Shown here: piece after piece, positions 51,739 to 58,867 of the stretch | Layout: the number at the start of each line of letters is the position of its first letter | How positions within the stretch are numbered: position 1 is the stretch's first letter | Source: Nocardia sputorum | GTDB taxonomy: Bacteria; Actinomycetota; Actinomycetes; Mycobacteriales; Mycobacteriaceae | Reading direction: 5' to 3' | NCBI RefSeq assembly: GCF_027924405.1 | Contig: NZ_AP026978.1 | Span: forward strand, 4,278,001-4,342,000 | Length of the DNA stretch: 64,000 bases | Program-made: the position numbers and the translations under genes | Notes under the pieces: model-generated | Database searches by the model: none | The model's input: only the letters and a program-made list of their open reading frames with translations | Told to the model about the DNA's origin: nothing

Positions 51739-52293
51739 GTGACCAAACCGCTGCGCCGCGACGCCGCCCGCAATCGCGAGAAATTGCTCGCAGCAGCGGC
51801 CGATGTCTTCACCGAGCAGGGACTGGAAGGCTCCCTGGAAGAAATCGCGCGGCGCGCGGGTGTCAGCATCGGGACCCTCTACAACCATTTCCCGACCCGC
51901 GACGCGCTCATCGACGCACTCCTACCGCCCCGGCTGGCGGCGGTGGACGAGATCGCCGCCCGGGCAGCGGCAGAGCCGGACGCGTGGACGGCGTTCACCG
52001 GGTTCGTCGAAGACCTGCTGGTCCGGCTGACCGCCGATCGCGGTCTGCTCGAGGCGTTCACCGGGGATCATCCCGCCGCGGTGCGACTGGCGCAGGCCTG
52101 CCACCGCGGAATGTCGCAGCTGTCGGCCATTCTCGCGCGCGTGCGGGAAGACGGTGCGCTGCGCGCCGACGCGACCGACGAAGACGTCGTCAACTTGGTA
52201 TGGGCGCTGTCGCTGCTCGGCGAGACCACGGGCTCGCCGTCGTGGCGGCGCGCCTTGCAGATCGTGTTCGACGGCCTGCGAAGCCGTCGGTGA
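51739..52293 (+). CDS. TetR-family repressor
   Basis: 184 residues from GTG at 51739. HTH: RDAARNREKLLAAAADVFTEQGLEGSLEEIARRAGVSIGTLYNHFPTRDALIDALL, the standard TetR helix pattern; the rest is helical ligand/dimer domain. It is 18 bp before the alpha/beta hydrolase gene and divergent from an SDR, so it probably controls all three through the nested palindrome upstream. Confidence 0.94.
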   Translation: MTKPLRRDAARNREKLLAAAADVFTEQGLEGSLEEIARRAGVSIGTLYNHFPTRDALIDALLPPRLAAVDEIAARAAAEPDAWTAFTGFVEDLLVRLTADRGLLEAFTGDHPAAVRLAQACHRGMSQLSAILARVREDGALRADATDEDVVNLVWALSLLGETTGSPSWRRALQIVFDGLRSRR

Positions 52294-52311
52294 CCGGAAG
52301 GATTGCGACAC

Positions 52312-53097
52312 GTGCCTCACGCAGTGGCGTCCGACGGGGTTCGCCTCGCCTATCAGGTGGCGGGCGCGGGTAGCCCGCTGGTCCTGCTCGCGGGTCAGGC
52401 CAACACCCACCACTGGTGGGACGGCATCCGCGCGGACTTCGAGACCCAACACCGCACCATCACCCTCGACTGGCGTGGCACCGGCGACAGCGACAAACCC
52501 GACGAGGTGTACAGCACGGCGGGTTTCGCCGACGACGTGGTCGCGGTACTCGACGACCTGGGCGTAGACCGGGCCGCCGTCTACGGCACGTCCATGGGCG
52601 GCCGGGTGGCCCAATGGTTGGCCGCGCGGCATCCCGATCGGGTGCACACCCTGGTGCTCGGCTGCACCTCTCCCGGCGGGAAGCATGCCGTCGAGCGCGG
52701 GCCGGAGGTCAGGCGCTCGCTCGCGCAGTCCGATCCGGCCGCCGCCCGCCAGGCTCTGCTGGAACTGATGTACACCCCCGACCGGCTGGCGAGTACGGCC
52801 GGCCCGTACAACACACTCGGCGATCCGGCCATGCCCGCCTATGCGAAACGCAGGCATCTCTACGCCAGCAACAAGCACGACGCGTGGGACGTTCTGCCGG
52901 ACATCCGCGTCCCCACCCTGGTGGTGCACGGCACCGATGATCGGTTCAATCCGGCGGCGAACGCTCTCTTACTGGCCGAGCGCATTCCCGGTGCGCGACT
53001 GCATCTGGTCGAAGGCGCACGGCACGCGTACTTCGACGAGTTCCGTGCGGTGGCGAGCCCGGTCGTCCGGACATTTCTCGACGCGGCGCGGCCCTGA
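52312..53097 (+). CDS. Alpha/beta hydrolase
   Basis: 261 residues from GTG at 52312, nine bases after GGAAGGA; TTG at 52303 is an alternative. LVLLAGQANTHHWWDG, nucleophile elbow YGTSMGGRVAQWLAARHP, acid in VVHGTDDRFNP, catalytic His in GARHAYFDEF. Family esterases/epoxide hydrolases; substrate unknown. Co-transcribed with TetR. The downstream 17-bp hairpin marks its end. Confidence 0.92.
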   Translation: MPHAVASDGVRLAYQVAGAGSPLVLLAGQANTHHWWDGIRADFETQHRTITLDWRGTGDSDKPDEVYSTAGFADDVVAVLDDLGVDRAAVYGTSMGGRVAQWLAARHPDRVHTLVLGCTSPGGKHAVERGPEVRRSLAQSDPAAARQALLELMYTPDRLASTAGPYNTLGDPAMPAYAKRRHLYASNKHDAWDVLPDIRVPTLVVHGTDDRFNPAANALLLAERIPGARLHLVEGARHAYFDEFRAVASPVVRTFLDAARP

Positions 53098-53150
53098 CCT
53101 GCCGCCGCCGGTACGTCCTGGTGGACCGGCGTGGCGCGTGCCCGCTGGAC

Positions 53151-53189
53151 TGTCCCGGGATCGCCTGGCGGACAGGCGATCCCGGGACA
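53151..53189. terminator. Bidirectional terminator, 17-bp perfect stem
   Basis: TGTCCCGGGATCGCCTG-GCGGA-CAGGCGATCCCGGGACA lies between the convergent ends of the hydrolase (53097) and MFS exporter (53197). A perfect 17-bp GC-rich stem works on both strands. Confidence 0.9.
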
Positions 53190-53196
53190 TGTACCG

Positions 53197-54735
53197 CTAC
53201 GCGTGGATCACGGTCGCCGCGTCGGCCGCCTGCGGGTCCTTCGGCTTCGTGCGCGGCAGGAAGGACGCCGGGATCAAGGTGAGCACGATCAGCACCAGCG
53301 CCACCACATAGGTGTGGCTGAACGCTTCGGCGGCCTGCTGCAGACCGGTATCGACGGCCCCGGGCGGAAGCTGCTCCGCCAGGCGGGGATCGAAGTTCGA
53401 CGCGATCGCCGGACGCGCGAGCGGTTGGTTGTTCAGCAGGTTGGTCAGCACCACCGACATCGTCGCCGTGCCGATCGAGCCCGCGGTCTGGTTGACGATG
53501 TTCATCAGCGTCGACCCGCGCGCCACCTGCTGGTGGGTCAGGGTCTGGATCGCCGCGGTCATGATCGGCATCATGGTGCAGCCCATGCCCAGGCCCATCA
53601 CGACCAGCGCGCCGATCATCGGCAGATACGAGCTGTCCGCGTCGAGTTGGACGAAGTAGGCGGTGCCGATCGAGATCAGCGTGATGCCGATGAGCACGAT
53701 CTTGCCGGGGCCGATCTTGTCCACGAAACGCCCCGCGATCGGCATGCTGAGCATCGCGCCGATGCCCTGCGGCGCGATCAGCAGACCCGCTTGCAGCGCC
53801 GACTCGCCGCGCACCTGCTGCAGATACGTCGGCAGGAGCAGACCCGCCCCGAAGAACGCGACGGCGAACAGCACCATCGTGAGTACCGCGAAGGTGAGCG
53901 CGCGGTTGCGGAACAGATGCAGATCGATGAGCGGGTGTTCGGTGCGCAGCGCGTGCAGCACGAACGCGACCATCAGCAGCGCGCCGATGGCGGCCGGGAT
54001 CAGCACCCGCGCCGCCAGCACCGTTCCCTGCTCCGGGATGGAGGAGACGCCGAACAGGAACAGGGCCAGGCCGGGCGAGGCCAGCAGCATGCCGATGAAG
54101 TCGAACGACTCCGACGGCTCCGGCTTGTCGCTGGGCAACACGATGAACGCGAGCGCCAGGGCGACCACGCCGATCGGCAGGTTGATCAGGAAGATCCAAT
54201 GCCAGCTGAAGTTCTCGATCAGCCAGCCGCCCAGGATGGGGCCGCCGATCGGGCCGAGCAGCATCGGCACGCCCAGCACCGCCATCACCCGGCCCACCCG
54301 CTGCGGGCCGGCGGCATGGGTCATGATCGTCATGCCCAGCGGCATCAGCATGCCGCCACCCAGGCCCTGGATCACGCGGAAGGCGATCAGCGATTCGATG
54401 TTCCACGCCGTGCTGCACAGCAGGGAGCCGAGCACGAAGAAGGTGAGCGCCATGATGTACAGCCGCTTGGTGCCGAAACGGTCGGCCGCCCAGCCGGTCA
54501 GCGGGATCACGGTGGCCAGCGCGAGCGTGTAGCCGGTCATCGTCCACGCCGCGATGGCGTAGCTCGTGTCGAATTCGCGCTGGAAGGTCGGGATGGCGAC
54601 GCTGACGACGGTGATGTCGAGAATCGACATGATCGCGCCCAGCACGACCACGCCGGCGACCTTGAAGACGGCCGCGTCCAGTTTGTCGCTCGTCGGGTCG
54701 GGCCCAGCAGCCTGGGTATCCGGAGGTTGTGTCAC
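53197..54735 (-). CDS. DHA2-family MFS drug exporter
   Basis: 512 residues from GTG at 54735, overlapping the dapA-like stop (GTGA). About 14 TM helices with the EmrB/QacA signatures: MSILDITVVSVAIPTFQREF, WTMTGYTLALATVIPLTGWAADRFGTKRLYI, FRVIQGLGGGMLMPLGMTIM and LLGPIGGPILGGWLIENFSWHWIFLINLPIG. It extrudes small organic compounds using the proton gradient. Being coupled to an aldolase-type enzyme gene suggests it exports the product or a related toxic compound. Confidence 0.92.
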   Translation of the reverse strand: MTQPPDTQAAGPDPTSDKLDAAVFKVAGVVVLGAIMSILDITVVSVAIPTFQREFDTSYAIAAWTMTGYTLALATVIPLTGWAADRFGTKRLYIMALTFFVLGSLLCSTAWNIESLIAFRVIQGLGGGMLMPLGMTIMTHAAGPQRVGRVMAVLGVPMLLGPIGGPILGGWLIENFSWHWIFLINLPIGVVALALAFIVLPSDKPEPSESFDFIGMLLASPGLALFLFGVSSIPEQGTVLAARVLIPAAIGALLMVAFVLHALRTEHPLIDLHLFRNRALTFAVLTMVLFAVAFFGAGLLLPTYLQQVRGESALQAGLLIAPQGIGAMLSMPIAGRFVDKIGPGKIVLIGITLISIGTAYFVQLDADSSYLPMIGALVVMGLGMGCTMMPIMTAAIQTLTHQQVARGSTLMNIVNQTAGSIGTATMSVVLTNLLNNQPLARPAIASNFDPRLAEQLPPGAVDTGLQQAAEAFSHTYVVALVLIVLTLIPASFLPRTKPKDPQAADAATVIHA

Positions 54736-55667
54736 CGCTTAAGCGTGGCACCTTCGGGGCCGCAATACCAGTCATTACCGGTTCCTGTCGCCGGGAATTC
54801 CGCGAGCACCGACAACGCGGCCCGCGTCGCGGCCTCGCTCGCGGGTAGCAGCGGCAACCGGACCATCGGACTCGGTATGCGACCCTGCGCCGCGAGCACC
54901 GCTTTGATCACCGTCGGATTGGGTTCGGCGAACAGCGCGGCCGACAATACCGCCAGCCGGTGACCGAGCGACCGCGCCGCGCCGACCGGACCGGTGCGCC
55001 ACGCGGCGACCAGAGCCGCGAACGCCGCGGTGTGCACGGCGGCGGAGGCCGTGATCGCGCCGGATGCGCCGAGGGCCAGCAGCGCCGGAGCGAACAAGTC
55101 GTCGCCGGCCAGCACGGCGAAATCCGCGGGCAACGCGCTCATCAGCGCGACGGTCGCTTCGTCGACGGCGCCGACGGCATGCTTGAGACCGATGACGTTG
55201 GGCAGGTCGGCGAGGGCGAGCAAGGTGCCGGTACCGAGGGAGAGCCCCGTCCGGTAGGGGATGTGGTAGACGACCAGCGGCACCGGCGCCGCCGCGGCGA
55301 GCTCACGGAAGTGCGCGAGCACACCCGCCTCGGAGGGCCGCGTGTAGTACGGGACCACGGTGAGGGCCGCGGCGCTCCGCGCGTCCAGACCTTCGAGGGC
55401 TTCGACGGAAGCGGCCGTCGAGTTCGATCCCACGCCGACGATCAACGGCGCGTCGTGTGCCCGGCAGACGCGCGCGCAGACGGCGACCACCTCCGCCCGC
55501 TCCGGGGCCGTCAGGGTCGCGGGTTCCCCGGTGGTGCCGAGTGCGACGAGGCCGGTGGCACCGTCGTCCAGTACCTCGTGGGCGAGCCGCTCCAGCGCGT
55601 CGGCGGCGAGTGCGCCGTCGGCGGTGAACGGCGTGATCAGGGGGACGAAAAGACCTGCGAGCGTCAT
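54732..55667 (-). CDS. DapA/NAL-family aldolase (dihydrodipicolinate synthase-like)
   Basis: 311 residues from ATG at 55667. N-terminal FVPLITPFTADGALAADALERLAHEVLDDGATGLVALGTTGEPATL (GTTGE phosphate/pyruvate motif), YHIPYRTG in place of the usual YNIPGRTG, and Schiff-base Lys in IGLKHAVG. The family condenses pyruvate with an aldehyde via a lysine imine. Because a housekeeping dapA is normally in the lysine operon, this copy in an exporter operon is more likely a paralogue for another keto-acid substrate. Confidence 0.85.
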   Translation of the reverse strand: MTLAGLFVPLITPFTADGALAADALERLAHEVLDDGATGLVALGTTGEPATLTAPERAEVVAVCARVCRAHDAPLIVGVGSNSTAASVEALEGLDARSAAALTVVPYYTRPSEAGVLAHFRELAAAAPVPLVVYHIPYRTGLSLGTGTLLALADLPNVIGLKHAVGAVDEATVALMSALPADFAVLAGDDLFAPALLALGASGAITASAAVHTAAFAALVAAWRTGPVGAARSLGHRLAVLSAALFAEPNPTVIKAVLAAQGRIPSPMVRLPLLPASEAATRAALSVLAEFPATGTGNDWYCGPEGATLKR

Positions 55668-55701
55668 GACAGTCAGCCTGATCGCTGAAAACCATCAGAT
55701 C

Positions 55702-55738
55702 CAGTTCACGTTTCTGTCGCAGACCATAAGCTGAACTG
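55702..55738. promoter_or_regulatory. Inverted repeat between divergent dapA-like and LysR genes
   Basis: CAGTTCA (55702-55708) and TGAACTG (55732-55738) are perfect complements 23 bp apart; the second arm directly touches the LysR start codon. Position between divergent genes suggests the LysR binding region. Confidence 0.5.
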
Positions 55739-56617
55739 ATGCTCGATGTCCGCAAACTGCGTCTGCTGCGGGAACTGTCCCATCGCGAGACCATCGCCGC
55801 GGTCGCGGAAGCCCTCGCCTACACCCCTTCGGCGGTCTCCCAGCAGCTCACCGCCCTGGAACGGGAGGCGGGTGTGCCGCTGCTCGCGCGAACCGGCCGG
55901 CGGGTGACGCTCACCCCGGCGGCGGTGGCCCTCGTCCAGCACACCGAGCGCATTCTCGCGGTGCTCGAGCAGGCCACCGCCGAACTCGCCACGACACGCG
56001 CCGAACTGACCGGAACTCTCCGCATCGGAGCGTTCCCCACCGCCGTGCGGACCATCCTCTCCCCCGCACTCGTCGCGCTGAGCAGTGCGCATCCACGGCT
56101 GGAACTGCGCGTGACCGAACTGGATCCGGCGCTGGCGCCCGACGCGCTCCGCGCCGAGACACTGGACGTCGCGCTGATCCAGGAGTACGACTACGTGCCG
56201 GTCCCCGCCGATCCCGCGCTGCACAGCGAGCCGCTGTTCGAGGAGGTCGTCTATCTCGCCGCGCGCTGCCCCGGCCCGCTCTCCGCGCACCGCGAAAGTC
56301 CCTGGATCGCGAGCACGCCCGGCACGCTGTGCCACACGATGACGGTGCGCGCTTGCGAGGCGGCGGGATTCACACCCCGGATCCGGCATCACGCCGACGA
56401 CTTCGGCACGGTCCTCGCGCTCGTGGCGGCCGGGCAGGGCGTCGCGCTGGTCCCGGAATTCGGGACGCGGGATTGCCCAGGAGGCGTCACGCTCGTCGCA
56501 CTGCCGACGCGACGGCGGACCCACCTCGCCTATCGGCGCGGCGCGGGCGACCATCCCGTCGTGCGCGCCGCTCGGGTGGCGCTGCGCGAATCGGCCGAAC
56601 GCTCTCCCGGCCGCTGA
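55739..56617 (+). CDS. LysR-family regulator
   Basis: 292 residues from ATG at 55739. HTH LRLLRELSHRETIAAVAEALAYTPSAVSQQLTALEREAGVPLLARTGRRVTLTPAA, then a periplasmic-binding-protein-like effector domain (LRIGAFPTAVRTILSPALVAL onward). It is divergent from the dapA-like/exporter operon and likely activates it on a small-molecule signal. Its end is 4 bp from the end of the EthD gene, a tight convergent arrangement. Confidence 0.94.
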   Translation: MLDVRKLRLLRELSHRETIAAVAEALAYTPSAVSQQLTALEREAGVPLLARTGRRVTLTPAAVALVQHTERILAVLEQATAELATTRAELTGTLRIGAFPTAVRTILSPALVALSSAHPRLELRVTELDPALAPDALRAETLDVALIQEYDYVPVPADPALHSEPLFEEVVYLAARCPGPLSAHRESPWIASTPGTLCHTMTVRACEAAGFTPRIRHHADDFGTVLALVAAGQGVALVPEFGTRDCPGGVTLVALPTRRRTHLAYRRGAGDHPVVRAARVALRESAERSPGR

Positions 56618-56621
56618 CCAC

Positions 56622-57278
56622 TCAGCGCAGCCGATACCGGCTGGTCGGCACGACATCCAGGTTCCGATCGCCACCGAAGGTCGCGACGCTGGCCATCAGC
56701 CGGTCGATCCGGCGGGCCAGCTCCGCCGCGTCACCGCCGCTGCCGTAGAACGCGTGCGGATCGCCGAGCGCTTCGATCGGGAACAATTCCTCCACGATTC
56801 CCGCGATGCCGGGCGCACCGGCCGTGGCGGGCCCGGTCACGACGTTCTGCACGTAGCCGAACGTCGCCTGCGTCTCGATGGCGATCGCGGTGTGGCGGTT
56901 GCGCCAGCGGTCCAGCCAGTCGGCCTGCGGCAGGCCGTCCGGCTTGCGCAGGAAGGCGATGTTCGACAGGCCCGGCGCGCGCTCGAGCGCGGCGGTGACC
57001 GGCGGCGGGATCGGCGTCACCTCCTCGACGTGCCAGCCGGCCACCCGCTCGGCGACAGCGCTCAACGCTCGCTCGGCCGCCTCCGGCCGCGGGTCACCCG
57101 CCCACCAGACGCTGACGACGGCCCGCACCGGCGCGTCGAACGTCGTGATGCGCAGCATCGCCGTCTCGACCGCCGCGTCCGCGATGTTCGCCTGCGCGGC
57201 GGCCACTTCCGGCAGGCGCGCCGCCAGATCGTCCGCGCGCAGGTCTCCGACACCCCACAGCGCAAAGATGGTCTTCAT
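56622..57278 (-). CDS. EthD-domain protein
   Basis: 218 residues from ATG at 57278; a start at 57308 lies inside the KstR-like site. The domain is shown by RAPGLSNIAFLRKPDGLPQADWLDRWRNRHTAIAIETQATFGYVQN, a dimeric ferredoxin-like fold seen in EthD and in steroid/ether degradation clusters. It lacks its usual partner P450 and ferredoxin genes here. A KstR-like palindrome lies 16 bp upstream of the ATG, suggesting steroid-responsive control. Confidence 0.8.
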   Translation of the reverse strand: MKTIFALWGVGDLRADDLAARLPEVAAAQANIADAAVETAMLRITTFDAPVRAVVSVWWAGDPRPEAAERALSAVAERVAGWHVEEVTPIPPPVTAALERAPGLSNIAFLRKPDGLPQADWLDRWRNRHTAIAIETQATFGYVQNVVTGPATAGAPGIAGIVEELFPIEALGDPHAFYGSGGDAAELARRIDRLMASVATFGGDRNLDVVPTSRYRLR

Positions 57279-57293
57279 CCGCAGGCCACTTTC

Positions 57294-57307
57294 TAGAACA
57301 CGTTTCA
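57294..57307. promoter_or_regulatory. KstR-like site TAGAACACGTTTCA
   Basis: Matches TNNAACNNGTTNNA, the motif of the cholesterol-catabolism repressor KstR of mycolic-acid actinobacteria, in the space between EthD (start 57278) and the divergent MFS gene (57392). About one such match could occur by chance per window this size, but the position just before a steroid-linked gene type makes it noteworthy. Confidence 0.45.
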
Positions 57308-57391
57308 CTATCGGTGCGAGCCTAGCCCACCGGCGCGGTTGGCCGCCGCGGCTCGGGGTATCCGACCGTCAAGCTGCGAAGGTGGTGATCC

Positions 57392-58867
57392 GTGCGGACC
57401 ATATCGACCGACATCCCGGCCAGACTCGATCGTCTGCCCTGGTCGCGATGGCACTGGATGATCGTGATCGGGCTCGGATCCGTGTGGATCCTCGACGGGC
57501 TCGAAGTCACCGTCGTCGGCAGCGTGGCCGCCCGGCTGTCACAACCGGACAGTGGCCTGACCATCACAGCCGCACAGGTCTCCGGCATCGCCGCCGCCAT
57601 GTACGTCGCGGGCGCAGGCTCCGGCGCGCTGTTCTTCGGTTGGCTGACCGACAGATTCGGGCGGAAGAAGCTGTTCCTGATCACCCTCGCGGTGTACCTC
57701 TTCGCGACCGCGATGACGGCGCTGTCGTTCTCGATGTGGTGGTTCGTCTTGTTCCGGTTCCTCACCGGGTTCGGTATCGGCGGCGAGTACGCGGCCATCA
57801 ATTCCGCCATCGACGAACTGATTCCGAAACAGTACCGCGGCCGCATCGACATCGTCATCAACGGCACCTACTGGCTCGGGGCCGTCGGCGGTGCGCTGCT
57901 GTCCATCGTCGCGCTGAACACGGACCTGTTCCCGCCGAATGTGGGCTGGCGGTTGACCTTCGCGCTCGGCGCGGTCTTCGGTCTGGTCATCCTGCTGGTG
58001 CGCAGGCATGTCCCGGAGAGTCCGCGCTGGCAGTTCATCCACGGTCACGAGGACGACGCGGAACGCACCGTCACCGCGATCGAACAGCGCGTCCGCGCGG
58101 ATACGGGCACGGCGTTGGCCGACGTGTCCGATCAGCGGATCCGCGTCCGGCAGCGCCGGACGATCTCCTTCCGGGAGATCGCCGAGGTGATGGTGCGGCG
58201 CTATCCGCGCCGCGGTGTGCTCGGCCTGTCGTTGTTCATCGGGCAGGCGTTCCTCTACAACGCCATCACGTTCAACTACGCGCTCATCCTGTCCAGGTCG
58301 TTCGAGATCCCGGACGACCGGGTCGGCTACTACTTCGCGGTGCTGTGCTTCGGCAACTTCCTGGGCCCGCTGCTGCTGGGCAAGCTGTTCGACACGGTCG
58401 GGCGCAAGCCGATGATCGCGGGCAGTTATCTCGGGTCGGCGGTGCTCTTGCTGGGCACCGCATGGCTTTTCGCGGGCGGTCACCTGACCGCTACGACGCT
58501 CACCGCGTGCTGGACCGCGGTGCTGTTCGTCGCGTCGTGCGGCGCCAGCGCGGCCTATCTGACCGTCAGCGAGATCTTCCCGATGGAGACCCGCGCCATG
58601 GCCATCGCCTTCTTCTACGCGATCGGGACGGTCGCGGGCGGCGTCGCGGGACCGTTGGTGTTCGCCGAGCTCACCGCGGACGGTGAGCCGGGGAAGACCG
58701 CCCTGGCGTTCGTCATCGGCGCGCTGGCCATGTTCGCGGCCGGGTTGGTCGAAGTGGCTTATGGGGTGCGCGCCGAAGGCCGGTCGCTGGAGGACTTGGC
58801 CGAGCCGCTCAGCGCGACGCCGGAGCCGAGCCGGGTGGAGGCCGGTCAGCCGCCGCCGAGTGGATAG
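57392..58867 (+). CDS. MFS transporter (sugar-porter-like branch)
   Basis: 491 residues from GTG at 57392. RFGRKKLFLITLAVYLFATAMTAL is the loop 2-3 MFS signature; VLFRFLTGFGIGGEYAAINSAIDELIPKQYRGRIDIVI is typical of the aromatic/sugar porter group. About 12 TM helices, long charged C-terminus. It shares the KstR-like site region with EthD and may import a steroid-derived or aromatic compound (inference). It overlaps the opposite gene at its 3' end by 22 bp. Confidence 0.88.
   Translation: MRTISTDIPARLDRLPWSRWHWMIVIGLGSVWILDGLEVTVVGSVAARLSQPDSGLTITAAQVSGIAAAMYVAGAGSGALFFGWLTDRFGRKKLFLITLAVYLFATAMTALSFSMWWFVLFRFLTGFGIGGEYAAINSAIDELIPKQYRGRIDIVINGTYWLGAVGGALLSIVALNTDLFPPNVGWRLTFALGAVFGLVILLVRRHVPESPRWQFIHGHEDDAERTVTAIEQRVRADTGTALADVSDQRIRVRQRRTISFREIAEVMVRRYPRRGVLGLSLFIGQAFLYNAITFNYALILSRSFEIPDDRVGYYFAVLCFGNFLGPLLLGKLFDTVGRKPMIAGSYLGSAVLLLGTAWLFAGGHLTATTLTACWTAVLFVASCGASAAYLTVSEIFPMETRAMAIAFFYAIGTVAGGVAGPLVFAELTADGEPGKTALAFVIGALAMFAAGLVEVAYGVRAEGRSLEDLAEPLSATPEPSRVEAGQPPPSG

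Noticed and set aside
53131..54963. A 610-codon plus-strand frame
   Set aside because: Antisense to the DHA2 exporter; rich in Arg, Gln, His and without recognisable motifs.
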